A stretch of 64,000 nucleotides of DNA. Origin: Areca catechu (lineage: Eukaryota; Streptophyta; Magnoliopsida; Arecales; Arecaceae). The stretch covers positions 35,572,449 through 35,636,448 of the forward strand of contig CM038052.1 in the NCBI GenBank assembly GCA_021397845.1, in the 5' to 3' direction. The position numbers and the translations under genes are program-made. Below, piece after piece: positions 45,783 through 56,423 of the stretch (within the stretch, counting starts at the first letter, position 1; each line of letters begins with the position of its first letter). The notes under the pieces are model-generated. The model did no database searches. It was given only the letters and a program-made list of their open reading frames with translations, and was not told where the DNA came from.

Positions 45783-47478
45783 TGGTGCGGGCACCAGACT
45801 CAGAAGAAGACTTCAGGGCTCCATCTGGATCTCTGATTGACCTTGCCCGAAGAATTAGGATTTTTTGGTTTTGTAATAAGGGTTGACTTGGTCAACTCAA
45901 TTTTAGTCTTGACTCAATACAAGTCCTAGTAGTGGCCTAGGTCTTCTCCAGGTTGGTGCCACATTTTTTTCTCCTAGGCCCAAGCAAGTGGGTGCCACAC
46001 TCCCAGCCACATGCCAGAGTCCAGGAGGCGCCACATCTCCATCCAGTGTCTTTGGTCCCTACACCACAAGAAGTAAGTTCCTTTTTTTCTTGCACCACTT
46101 AGGAGAGAAATCCATCAAGATACCTCAATCCAAGGAGGAGCCAATTTCTTTCCAGATAAACCCAAGCCAGGATGGCAAGAATTTTTCTTGAAGAGAGGAT
46201 CAAGGAGGTGCCCCACAATGTTCCATAAAAATCCAAGTTATAAAAGGGAAGAGAGCATGTCTTGGGGAGGAATTCAAGGAGGTTCCCAAAAGTTTTCAAA
46301 AGTGCCAAAGCCATGAAAGGAAGAAGCCTAAACATGTGGAGCAAGACTAGGAGGTGTCCAAATGAGCCAAACCATGAAGGGAAAATCCTTGATTCATGGA
46401 GAGATACTAGGAGACACCCCCATAACCTGCCATTTGGAGCTGATTTTCAAGTTTTCTTGGAGTTTTTGGGCTGCCCACTCATGGAAGGAGTCTTGGGAAG
46501 AGAATTTGATGCCTAAAGTATGGGTTAGTCCTATTAGTCCCACATGAAAAATGTATAAAATTTTATTTCTTTGTTATGTCTATATATTCAACTCTATGTA
46601 ACTCTTGAATTTAATGATGAATGAAATCAATTTCTGTGTGAGCAACTTTGTGTTTCTCTCTTCCGCACTTGTATTCAGGTGTTGAGCTCCGTGAGGGAGT
46701 AAATCCGGGTTCTCTAGGAACCTTGAGGAGGTGTGAGATCTCCAACCCCAAAACCCTAGGTTAGCCACTTCACTTCCAAATCCTAGCCGCCCATCATCCT
46801 CTTCATTCCACCAAACCCTAGCCTACCCCATCTCTCACGGCCCCTCTCTCCAAGTAGAGGCCGACCACCAGCATCCGGGTCCAGTTCGGCTACTTCGAAG
46901 ATAGAGCAAATCCCATAGGAAGCCAGATCAGCATCCAGGAGAATCAGGACTTCAGCAACATCAACTTTCAAGTTCTTCTATCTGGTAAATCCTTCCTTGA
47001 GTATCTGGTTCCATAAATTGTTCTTCTTCTTTCCCAGATCTTGAGTTCAGGAGAAACCAACACTGCCAAAGGACCAGTATTGGAGGATCCATTGCGAAGA
47101 TATCTGAATCCGGGGATCCAACAATCTGCTCAAGAGAGTCCTTCCACTAAACCCTGTGAAGATCACTGCCTGGTCTGTAACCCTTCTCTTCTCTTTACTT
47201 CTGTCCTGTTGAAAGTTCAGAGCATAATCCTAGGTCTGGGAGTTTCTCAACCCCCAGCGATCCTTTACTTCTAAACTACTATGATAACCTAGTTTCTTTA
47301 AATTGTGCTTTCAATTATTACATAGTTTCTTTCAATTTAATTTAACTTTCCTTTGAGTCAAAGCCGACTTCTGAAAAAAAAAGAAAAAAAAAGAATTAGT
47401 CTTAATTTACTTCCGCATCCTATCATCTCTTCTTTCGTTCTGCATCATTTTTGGTATCAGAGCTTCCGTTCTGCATCA
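45783..47478 (+). mobile_element. LTR plus primer-site stub inserted in E5 pol
   Basis: The element starts TGGTGCGGGC and ends GCATCA, with TTCAT duplicated at 45778-45782 and 47479-47483. Removing it rejoins the E5 frame as KWPMKLSKFDIS. 45783-47447 is an LTR with TATAAAA at 46554. It is followed by TTTT, the initiator-Met primer site TGGTATCAGAGC (47452-47463) and a 15-bp tail (47464-47478) repeating the LTR end with one mismatch. The second LTR and all internal DNA are thus reduced to 31 bp. It belongs to the same broad group as E6 (same LTR end and primer site). Two GC-to-AT-rich open frames inside are not credible. Confidence 0.88.
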
Positions 47479-49037
47479 TTCATGGGCCACTTGGCTATCC
47501 TTTCAGAAGTGTCCAGAGATCGGAGAACGGCCTTGAGAGGTTGATCAGTCAGCACCACGATAGTGTGGGCCTGGAAATATGGTTGTAGTCGCTTTGCCAC
47601 AAGCACTAATGAGTAGATCAACTTCTGCATCCTTGCATATCGCATTTCTGCATCATACAGGATCTTGCTGATATAGTAGATCGGCTTGTGGGACCCATCT
47701 TCTTCCTTCCGAACAAGGATCGAACTCACTGCTTCGTCTGAAGCAAAGAGGTACAGGTAGAGGACCTCGCCTTCTTTTGGCTTGGAGAGTAAGGGCGGGG
47801 TCTCCAAATACTTCTTCAATTCCTTAAAGGCAATGCGATAGTCTTCGGACCATTCAAAGCCCTTTGATTGCCGAAGTACCTTGAAGAATGGAAGACATTT
47901 CTTAGCGGACCGAAAGATAAATCTACTTAGGGAGGCAATCCTCCCTGTCAACTGTTGGACTTCCTTTTTACAGGAGGGATGTCACATATCCTTCAGGGCC
48001 TGGATCTTCTCGGGGTTGGCCTCAATCCCTCGTTTGGTGACAAGGAAGCCCAGGAATTTATTTGACGTGACCTCGAAGGTACATTTCGCTAGGTTTAACT
48101 TTATTTGGTAGCGCCAGAGAGCGCTGAATGACTCCTCCAAGTCGCGGATGTGGTCTCTTCGATGGAGACTCTTGATGATCATGTCATCAACATAGGCCTC
48201 CATATTTCTTTCCAGTTGCTTTTCAAACACCTTATTGATGAGTCTTTGAAATGTTGCTCCGGTGTTCTTGTGGCCGAACGGTATCATCTTGTAGTAGTAG
48301 AGACCTTTATCAGTGATGAATGCCATCTTTTCCTCTTCTTATGGATCCATTCTAATCTGGTTGTAGCCGGAGAAGGTGTCCATAAAGCTCAGCAATTGGT
48401 GGCCGGTGGTAGCATCGACCAGTTGATCAATCTTTGGAAGAGGGAAGCTATCTTTTGGGCAAGCCTTGTTGAGGTCTGTATAGTCGATACAGATCCTCCA
48501 CTTGTCGCTAGCTTTCTTCACCATTACCACATTGGCCAGCCACTCAGGGTTGCGGGCTTCTCAGATGAACCCTGCCTTGAGGAGCTTGCCAACCTCTTCA
48601 TCAACAGCTTGCTGTCTTTCGGGGGTGAAGCTCCTCTTCTTTTGTCGCACCAGCTTGTACCCAGGGGTTACTTCCAGCTGATGAGTAATCACTTCGGTGG
48701 GAATCTCGGGCATGTCCGAAGCCGACCAGGTGAAGACATCGGTGTTGTCCCTAAGGAAACGGATCAGCTTCGTTCTGGTTTCCTCGTCAAGGGTGCTCCC
48801 GATTTGCATCACTCTGGAGGGATCTTCCTCTTTCAAAGATATCGGGATGGTCCTTTCCATGGCTTCACCAAGGTTTGTGGTTGAATCCCTCGGATCCAGC
48901 TGATCCGGGGTAGTCGAATCCTTGAAATGCCTATCTTCAATCATTAGACATTGCCGTGCCATCCTCTGGTTCCCTCTAACTTCTCCAACACCATTCCTGG
49001 TGGGGAAACATACCAAGAGATAGTGAGAGGAGATCAC
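47479..49037 (-). pseudogene. E5 RT and first RNase H
   Basis: A single minus-strand frame runs from 49340 (protease) to about 47484, broken only by stops at 49038-49040, 48558-48560, near 48327 and near 47979. It contains TEVITHQLEVTPGYKLVRQKKR, NVVMVKKASDKWRICIDYTDLNKACPKD, SFMDTFSGYNQI, the catalytic EAYVDDMIIKS (48180) and then LTGRIASLSRFI and the RNase H start (YLFASDEAVSSILVRK, IVVLTDQPLKAVL). No frameshift is apparent, so only point stops and the LTR insertion inactivate it. Confidence 0.93.
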
Positions 49038-49040
49038 GGT

Positions 49041-49340
49041 CTAGAACCTGTTCATGGCGGGCCTCCCTAGAATAATGTTGTATGCAGAGGGGATCTGGAC
49101 CACCGTGAAGTTGATCGACAATGTCTTTTGTTGAGGCTCAGAGCCGAGGGTTACAGGCAACACTATCTCCCCTTCGGCATAAACTTGGTTGCCCCCGAAA
49201 CCGGAGAGTGGTATGGGGGATCTTTGTAGTTGATGTCTAGGCAAACATATTTTGGAGAATGCATCGTACATTAAGACATCAATCGAACTTCCATTATCAA
49301 TAAGAACTCTCTGTACATCATAATTGACCACTATGGTCAA
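49041..49340 (-). pseudogene. E5 aspartic protease
   Basis: VLIDNGSSIDVLMYDAF carries the active-site region in the DNGSS form usual for Tat elements. It is followed by LSGFGGNQVYAEGEI and the end motif YNIILGRPAMNRF. It is in the same frame as RT, with a TAG directly after MNRF where CAG or AAG is expected. Confidence 0.88.
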
Positions 49341-49499
49341 AATTACAAGAGAGTCGTCGTGCGGGAGCCGGACTCCCCAAGGTCGTCGTCGGAGAAGAGG
49401 ATGGAGTTGTTATCTTTCAGTCGCTTTGAAGCTTCATCTTCATCCCTTCTCTAGTTGGCGGGCCGGTGTATAATCCCTACACCTCCATTGGTGGGCCTT

Positions 49500-51006
49500 T
49501 GATTTAGCAATTCAGCCTCTTCGGGAGGTGGCTGGGGGACAGTTGCTTTCGACCGGGGTCATTGGCGACTGATGTACTGCCCTAGGTATCCTCTCTTGGT
49601 GAGATCCTCGATCGCATCCCTCAGTTGGATGCATTCTTCTATGTTGTGGGCGTGGTCCCGGTGGAATTGGCAGAATTTGTTCCCGTTCCTTGCGGAAGAG
49701 GAGGCCTTCATGGGACGGGGCCATTGGAGATAGTTTTCTTTTTCTATCTCCATGAGGATCTTTTCTCGAGGGAGGTTGAGGGGGGTGTATGAGTCGAATC
49801 TTCCTCCCAATGCTCTGGGCTTGGGTGGACTTCTCCAGTGGTCTGCAAATCTGCCACCGTTGTTATTGGAAGTTTGGGGGCCTTGCCCCCTGTTATTCTT
49901 CTTCTTTGAAGGGGGTTTCCCTTCAATCAAACATTGATTCACCGCTTGCTCTTCAGCATCGGTGTATTTTTGAGCCCTTGATAGGAGCTCAGCGTAGCTT
50001 TTAGGGAACTGCTTGTCCAGGAAAAAAGTAAGCCTGGAGGTTCGAAGCCCCTTCTTCAGTGCTGACATGGCCACATGCTCGTTGATATCGGGGATCTCAA
50101 GCATGGCCACCTTGAATCTGGAGATGTAATCTCTCAGGCTCTCTCCTTCATTCTGGTGAAGGAGGAAGAGTGTGTCCATATTTTGAGGAGTCTTGCGGCA
50201 GGTCCTGAAATGCAAGACAAACAATTTTTCTAACTCAGAAAAGGAATCGATGGTACTTGGCTGCAGGCTCGAGTACCACATCCGAGCGGACTTCTTCAAG
50301 GTAGCCGGGAATGCCAGATAGTACATTACATCCGAAGCTCCTTGAATCATCATATGGGCTTTGAAGCTACCCAAATGGTCGAAGGGGTAGGAGGTGCCGT
50401 CGTAGGGCTCCATCTGGGAAACCCTGAAGTGCCAAGGAATGTCCTCAGCCATGATGCGGTTGGTGTAGGGTGGGCGTAGATCACCCACAATCAGGTCCTC
50501 GGGATCTCTCTGATCCCACATTCTCTATTCTCGTGCCCTTACCATCTCTGATTCGATGGCTCTGAACCTCCTATCATAATCGGGAGTCTGCTTGGGCACT
50601 CTCTCCACCGAAGTGGAGTCTTTGAAGGAGGAGGAGGAAGTTTGCCTAGGCCTTTTTCCTTTTTGTGGAGAATTGGCAGACCTAGGCAGTCTCGAAGTTA
50701 GCCTTCGGGAGAGGGCCGAGAACGAGGGGAGGGATGCGCTGAATCCTCCCGTGGTGCTCTCCTTCTTCAGGATCGAGAGCTATGTCTAGAAACAGCCGGT
50801 GGGTTTGCCACCGGAAAGGCTCTGTCTTGAAACTCTTGAACCACGGCCATCAGGTTGGCGACCTGGTTCCTAAGAGCTTCGAATTGCTGTGCTCCTACAA
50901 CAACTGTGGGAGGTGGAACATCATTCTCCTCCGGGGGTGCACCCCCTTGAGACGGAGAACGACTCCGGCTTGTAGAAGCATTTTGAGCTTTTCCTCTTGC
51001 CATCAA
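49500..51006 (-). pseudogene. E5 gag
   Basis: The N-terminal piece (50767-51006) starts MMARGKAQNASTSRSR and is Ser/Pro-rich. The main piece (49559-50521, 320 residues) has the gag core (PYDGTSYPFDHLGSF, MYYLAFPATLKKSARMWYSSL, LRDYISRFKVAML) and ends with CQFHRDHAHNIEEC and DLTKRGYLGQYI. The two pieces are in different frames, so a frameshift lies between 50522 and 50766, where a stop-rich gap is seen. The particle-forming protein is therefore not produced as one chain. Confidence 0.9.
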
Positions 51007-51059
51007 AAAATTCTTTGTTTCTTTCCCTTGTCTGGGAGGGAGCTTAACAAATGTTAGTA

Positions 51060-51087
51060 ATACGCCCCCCTTCCTGGCATGCCAATC
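51060..51087 (-). promoter_or_regulatory. E5 primer-binding region
   Basis: The minus strand right after the LTR reads GATTGGCATGCCAGGAAGGGGGG. The same layout (ATTGGCACGCTAGGAAGG) follows the right LTR of E4. It marks the start of reverse transcription. I do not assign the tRNA. Confidence 0.65.
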
Positions 51088-51847
51088 TATTGGCGTGGAG
51101 TCCCTGGATTGACCGATCGGATTTGCTGCGTCGTAGGACTGTTCCCTGGTTCACCTACAAAACAGGTCCCTTGCCGGAGTTATTCCGGTGGAGGACATTC
51201 CGATGTCTAAGTCAGTGGCGGGTTCCAGCCACAGAATGGGGAAGATGTCGAGAGTGGAAGAGAAAGAGAGTCTTGGAGATTAAAAGTGTATATGTGCGAG
51301 ATTATTCATGCATACCTCTCGAGCCATCCTTCTTATCCATATTTAAAAGATGGCCTCTGGTCTGTGCCCCGCTCTTTTTCCGGAGATCAAAGGAGCCAAT
51401 CTCTCCCATGATTGGTAATTGTGGGTTGTCAATGAGCGGTTCCGGCCAGATCGGAGGCGTGGCTGTAGGAATTTGTGCGCCATGATCATGGCATGATGAG
51501 TGTCGATTGTAACCGTTGGTTATAGTTTCCTTTTTGGAACAGATTATGGTTCAAGCTTCAGGTTTCCCCTTGCATGGATCGAAGGCTTGATGTTTTCTCG
51601 AGACCGGAGATCATGTCTACGGCGGGGACCGAAGTTCGTATCTTCGGAAGTCGATGAGTAGTTCAGACTTCGGCCGGGGCCGAAGATGCTACTCGAAGGA
51701 TTGGCCTTCGGATGTTATAGTTCGGTGAGAAGCCTTGAGTTGCTTGCAGTTGGCCTTCGCTTAGTTTGAAGTCTGTACTCCGGAGAATCGGGGCTTCGAT
51801 AAGTCGAACCGAAGCCTGGTTCGTAGCTGAACCAGGATATCCCAATA
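51088..51847 (-). repeat. E5 5' LTR (right copy)
   Basis: It reads TATTGGCGTGG to CCCAATA, 760 bp, and matches 38507-39268. The first base pair (TA) differs from the canonical TG by one change. Confidence 0.92.
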
Positions 51848-51852
51848 GGGAG

Positions 51853-52194
51853 GTATATGGTCCACGGACTGAACTCGTGGACCAGCGACAATGGATCGGT
51901 CGGGCACCCTGCAAACCCAGCAGCCGGTCCATGGTGGACCGGCTGCTCTAATATTCGTGGGTGGACCGGCTGCTCTAATATTCATGCAATTTCTTAATAA
52001 CAACTTCAAATTTAAATTTTGGGCCATCCGAACTCCAAATTGAGTGTCATTCATGCCGTTGGATCCCAAAAATCATGCTCTTTGATTGGCAAGGTTTTTT
52101 ATTAAAACACTGCATACAAATATTAATTCTAATTAAATAAAGTGAAATTGAGTTATAAATTAATGCACTATGGTTAATTTTTATGCTCTTATCA
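51853..52194 (-). repeat. E2 5' LTR, part 2 (right of E5)
   Basis: It continues the LTR broken at 38506 and matches 22115-22451. It carries a private tandem duplication near 51936-51985: GGACCGGCTGCTCTAATATTC occurs twice, against once in the left LTR. It ends CTTATCA, followed by ATGGT. Confidence 0.9.
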
Positions 52195-52199
52195 ATGGT

Positions 52200-52888
52200 G
52201 GTTTGTAGATTAAGGAAGGGTTATCAACTTCCCACCTTATATTATTTTTGGGGTTATGCCCTTAAAATATTTTATAAAAATATGCTATGTAAAAAAAAAA
52301 ATGTCCCAAACAAGTAAATTTTTTAAAATTTTAATTGGTACTTTATTTTAATTAAGTATTATGTGGTGTGTTTGTTTTCTTTTTAGATTATGTTAATTTA
52401 AGCAAAAATGATAGAAGGTAGGTTTTAATTTTGGTTAGTTAGATATGAGAGGAAGAAAATTAAATTAGGTTAAACAAATAAGGTAACTAGAAATTCTAAA
52501 CTAAAGCAAAAAATCAAATCTAGTATTTAAGGTAGTTATTTAAAAGGTTTATTTTTTTTCTTTTTTTAGGTTTATTTAAACAGGAAGGAATTTAAAAAGA
52601 TTTTTTTTTCTTTTTAAGTTAGTTTGAAAAGAAAGAAACTGACTAAAATTATATAAATATATGTATATATATTTTATTATGTTGAAATGGAGGAAACTAA
52701 TTAAAAGAAATTAAATAAAAAAAGGAATAAATCTGGGATTATAGTTGATCTCACCAAAATCGTAAAAAAGATTTTCTCCTATTTGTTTTCCTTTTTTTTG
52801 GTTTTTTATCTACAAAAAAAAACAAGAAAAATTAGTATACCAAATTTACAAAAAATCAAAGAGATCAAACAAGTTAGTATTTATACCT
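52200..52888 (-). other. E1 5' leader
   Basis: AT-rich non-coding sequence between the E1 primer site and the insertion. 52200-52310 matches the E2 leader near 36500-36600 (TAAGGAAGGG, then GTTATGCCCTTAAA-like). No gene is seen. Confidence 0.7.
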
Positions 52889-52906
52889 TCCCCACCAATG
52901 GTGCCA
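52889..52906 (-). promoter_or_regulatory. E1 primer-binding site (Asp-tRNA type)
   Basis: The minus strand reads TGGCACCATTGGTGGGGA, 14 of 18 bases identical to the Athila/tRNA-Asp site. It is six bases from the LTR end, exactly as in E2. Confidence 0.8.
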
Positions 52907-52912
52907 AAAACT

Positions 52913-54805
52913 TGATGGGTCATGATGCTGTCGTTAAGATACCGCAGCTATCAGTTTAATTAACCGACTTCTAAATATAATTAAAAATACGTAGAAAGGG
53001 TGAGTCGGGTCAAATCCATGGAGAAAGTAGTGCTTATGATGATTTGAAATCTTTGATTTAAAAAAATAGTTTGAAGTCAGGAAATAAAAGGTAAAAGTAT
53101 GAATGAAAAAGAAAGCTCGGTACATTCGATCCACTAGTCGGATCTTAGTATCTATTTGCAAGAAAAGTAAAAGACATAAAACCAAATCACATGAAAATAA
53201 ACTTTACATTAATTAAAAGAAGAGTCTAATTATAAGAAATTAAAAATAATAATTAAATAAACTACTAAAAGCAATAACAAAGACTGGAAGTAGATCAATG
53301 CAGCCTCGTCGGGAAGATGGTCGGTGAACTCCCTTCTTCCTTCGTACTCCTTAAAGCGACTGGCTTTCTCTACTTTTTTCTCGGATCTTGATCTAAAATC
53401 GGCGTAGGTGAAAAGATGGCATAGATGGCAGAGCTTCTCCTCTAAGAAACCTTACTCATAGAAGCCAACCTGTAACCCAAAGCTGGACCTCCTATCCTGT
53501 ATCATACTTCTCTCTTCAAGATGATTTCTTCTTAGCACTTGGGTCCTTTAAATTGATCTTAGGTAGGGCTTCCTCCTAGTCAAATTTGGACTCAATCAGG
53601 CTCCAAATTGGTTGAATATTGTAGGAAAAAGTCTGGGCCATCAACCTGCTGCATGATGGATCGATGACAGCACTCCTTCCTTCTCTTGCAGAGCAGAGTC
53701 TAGAAGGGACTCTCGTGACTCCAAATCCTCGAATCTTGGGACTCCTTCTGGGACTTGGATTCTCCTCTCCTGATCACGATGGATGGCGGGGAAGAGGGAT
53801 TGACGAAGATGGTGACCAGTGATAGGTTGATGTGGATGGTAGGAAGGAACATCAGATGGTTTGGAGGAGGCCGAATAGGGAATAAGGAACAGAGAGGAGA
53901 TGGGCGGCTTCTCCTGGCCTTGAGGAGGCTCCTGGTCGATGATGGGCAGATGGCGATGGCAAGAGGTGGCAGACAAAGGTTGCTATGCTTGAAAGAGGGC
54001 CGATGGTGAAGAGGAGCAGTGATGGGATCGGAGAAGATGGTAATGGGAAGAGGGCCAGCAATGGTGGATCAGACTGAGAGAGGGCCAGGATGGGGCAATG
54101 AGATAGCTAGACGGTGGCTTGGGATGGTAGGGGGTGGCAGTGACAGCATGGAGGAGAGGTAGATGGTGGAGAACAGTGTGGAGGAGAGGAAGATGGTGGA
54201 GGGCAGCATTTTGACGACAGCCGACGGGTTTCTGGTGGTGAGAGGGCTCCCGGCGATAAGGGGATAGCCATGGGCGGTGGCTCGGTGTGGCGGGGTGGCT
54301 GGATGGCAGTGAGTTAGTGGCAAATGATCCTGGGAAGAGGAAAAGGGTGGTCGGCCAGTAAAAACAAAGTCTCCTGATGGCTTTTTCGACCATGGAGGGC
54401 CTTTTGACATCTCTTCTAGTGACTAGCGATGACCAGTGATGAATGGGCGGCGGTTCAATACAAAAAATAGTGAATATTCCTCCAACGGTCCATGGCTCAG
54501 AGCTGTGGACTGCAAGCCATGGTGATGGTAGGCCAAGCAAGCTCTCGTAGACCAAGCGGTCGGTCCATAGTGACCGGCTGCTTTAATATTTATGTAATTT
54601 CTTTAATAATTTTTGAAATTCGATTCTGGGCCCGTTTGAACTCCGATTTGAATACCGTTTATACTGTTGGACTCCAAAAATTAAGCTTTTCAAAATGATA
54701 GTCTTCTTTTATATAAATAATATATAAAAATATCAATTTAATATAAATAAAGATAGTTTAATTATTAAATTAATATTTTTATATACGTATATAATATAAT
54801 TATCA
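52913..54805 (-). repeat. E1 5' LTR (right copy)
   Basis: It begins TGATGGGTCATGATGC and ends TAATTATCA, 1893 bp, and pairs with 14527-16418. Minus-strand Ser/Pro/His-rich frames (53641-54555) are counterparts of those in the left copy and are not genes. Confidence 0.9.
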
Positions 54806-54810
54806 AGGTG

Positions 54811-55048
54811 CGTCAATCAAACCTCTTGCTTTTGTCTCTTCTTCCTCTATGTAGGATACTTTATCGGAGGAATCTTCGGGCCACCACCCCTGGTGGTCTA
54901 GGTGGCAAGATGAGTTTGCTCAAAAGCTCTAGGAAGTAGATGACTACTCTAAGGTGCTTTGTCGATAGAACCTATCTCTGGTGGTAAACCTCAGTTCTTG
55001 GTTCACCCCTCATTTTCTCACAAGATTATAGAGGAATTGATGCCTCTT
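54811..55048. other. Unassigned flank between E1 and E6
   Basis: This should continue the sequence left of 14527, because E1 inserted between them. One plus-strand frame is fairly open (DTLSEESSGHHPWWSRWQDEFAQKL, about 54850-54930) but stops soon. I do not recognise it. Confidence 0.3.
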
Positions 55049-56409
55049 TGATGGGGACATCAGAGGCTCCAGACTTTGGTAGAGGCATTTCAACCCTCTA
55101 TGGTTATCAAATTAGAGTTTAGGATGTGAGTCCAAGTTTTGTCCAATTTGTAATTAGGGTTTAGTCAATTTAAGTGAGATCATTTGAGTTTTGTGAGTAA
55201 GTCCATTGGAGTCCTATCCATACTTGAGTCCTGTATTTAGAATGATAAGTCAGTTGAGTCAGGTCAAGTTTTGAGTCCTGTAAGTTTTGAAGTTTATCAG
55301 TCAAGTCAGCTCATGTTGAGCTAGTCATTTTCTGAGTCCTATAAATTTTATAGTGAGTCCAATCAAATTTTGCAAGTAGAAGACTCAAGATAATAAAAGA
55401 TCCAGCCAGCTTAAAGTCATGGTGCCATACTTAAAGACCATGGAAGATCCAGTAATAGAATTTGAAGGCCTTGGAATCCTGGACCGCAACCTAGAGCATG
55501 CTGGGCCATCCAAGGCCCATGAAGAGCATCAAGAGGGGCGCCAACCCTTATGGTCACCCCCCTTGGTCGGCCTCCCTTAGAGTCACCCCTCTTTGGCCGA
55601 CCAAGAGAAGGAGAGGGAGAGAGAGAGGCTCAGTCAAAAGTTAAGAGCCCTAGTCTGTCTTTGTATGGGTTTAGGACTAATGTAATTTCTCATGAATACC
55701 CTTACTTGAGCCCCAAGTTTGTAAGCCTATTTAAAGGCCTCCCCTCCTCATTTAATTTCAGAATATTGATGAATTAAATTTGAGTTTCCTCTCTTTGCTG
55801 TGTGCCCTTACTGTGTGCATGCTGTGTGCGAGCTGTGTGTGAGTTCTTCTTATTCTTGCACCCTGCCTCCATCTACGACATCAAAACCCTAGCCGCCCCT
55901 TCCATCCAACCCTTGGCTGCCATCATCTAAGAGCCTTTCTTATCCCTTCTTTCAATTATTCAGTCTTCATACTCTTAGTTTTCTAATCCTAGATGGTGAT
56001 TTGTAGGTCCCTTAATTCCCACGAGTCCAAGGATACCTTCTGATTAGCCGTTTGATCACTGAGCAGAAAGTCGCTAATCCACAGGGTCAACAGCTTGTTC
56101 TTCCAGGCCATATCCGGGAGCATGAGCGATCTCTTCATGGAACGATCTTTAACAGGCACTTCTACCATTGCCAGGTACACCCCCTTGATTCATCAGTAGT
56201 GGTATTGTAGAAAAGCTAGCCTGACCAGGGTTTCTCAACCTTGGCGATCTTGCTTATCTATTACTTTATGATTTATTTTTGCATGCATGACTTCCAGAAT
56301 TTCATAGAATTTTATACTTTGAATCTTGGCTTGAAATTCAGGATCTAAAACCTTAACTTCATGCTTAATCACAAAAAAATACTTTGCATGCATAAATCAT
56401 CCCGCATCA
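55049..56409 (+). repeat. E6 5' LTR
   Basis: It begins TGATGGGGACATC and ends CCCGCATCA directly before the primer site. A TATTTAAA element at 55729-55736 is the likely promoter. A short run of CTGTGTGC-type repeats (about 55796-55840) lies in the transcribed part. No gene is supported; the left boundary is moderate. Confidence 0.6.
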
Positions 56410-56411
56410 TT

Positions 56412-56423
56412 TGGTATCAGAGC
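56412..56423 (+). promoter_or_regulatory. E6 primer-binding site (initiator-Met tRNA)
   Basis: TGGTATCAGAGC is the standard plant retrotransposon primer site complementary to initiator tRNA-Met, two bases after the LTR end. Confidence 0.9.

Larger units (their letters stand above)
38507..51847 (-). mobile_element. E5: nearly complete Tat-type Gypsy element
   Basis: LTRs at 38507-39268 (762 bp) and 51088-51847 (760 bp) bound it, with GGGAG duplicated at 38502-38506 and 51848-51852. Minus-strand order: right LTR, primer region, gag, protease, RT, RNase H, integrase, then a long 3' region with two antisense coding units, a polypurine tract (GAGTAGGGGAGCAAC, minus strand of 39269-39283) and the left LTR. 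This layout (Gypsy with extra antisense frames between integrase and the 3' LTR) is the Tat lineage. It has the best preserved pol in the window, but scattered stops, a gag frameshift and the 45783-47478 insertion make it inactive. It splits the E2 5' LTR. Confidence 0.93.
20430..52194 (-). mobile_element. E2: Athila-type Gypsy element with gag-pol
   Basis: The LTRs are 20430-22451 (2022 bp) and 36831-38506 plus 51853-52194 (2018 bp in total, split by E5). The minus-strand order after the right LTR is primer site, leader, gag, protease, RT, RNase H, integrase, 3' UTR, polypurine tract (the minus strand of 22452-22475 contains AAGTTGAGGGG) and left LTR. Gag and RT sequences match the Athila lineage of Ty3/Gypsy. 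E4 sits in the 3' UTR and E5 in the 5' LTR. All coding regions carry stops. No env-like open frame is visible, although the E4 insertion and decay leave little of the region where Athila elements carry one. Confidence 0.88.
14527..54805 (-). mobile_element. E1: outer Athila-type Gypsy element
   Basis: Two LTRs of 1892 and 1893 bp (14527-16418 and 52913-54805) bound the element, and the 5-bp sequence AGGTG flanks both sides (14522-14526 and 54806-54810). The element reads on the minus strand: the 5' LTR is on the right, followed by an Asp-tRNA-like primer site (52889-52906), and a polypurine tract (AAGTTGGAGGG, minus strand) adjoins the left LTR. Its own internal DNA is only 16419-19760 plus 52200-52912; everything between is later insertion. 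What remains of gag-pol is heavily decayed, and most RT-RNase H-IN coding is missing. By eye the two LTRs differ at roughly one base in ten, so this is the oldest layer of the nest. Confidence 0.9.

Noticed and set aside
47452..47463. tRNA-like sequence TGGTATCAGAGC (also near 56412 and, on the minus strand, near 60084)
   Set aside because: These are primer-binding sites next to LTR ends; no cloverleaf sequence surrounds them.
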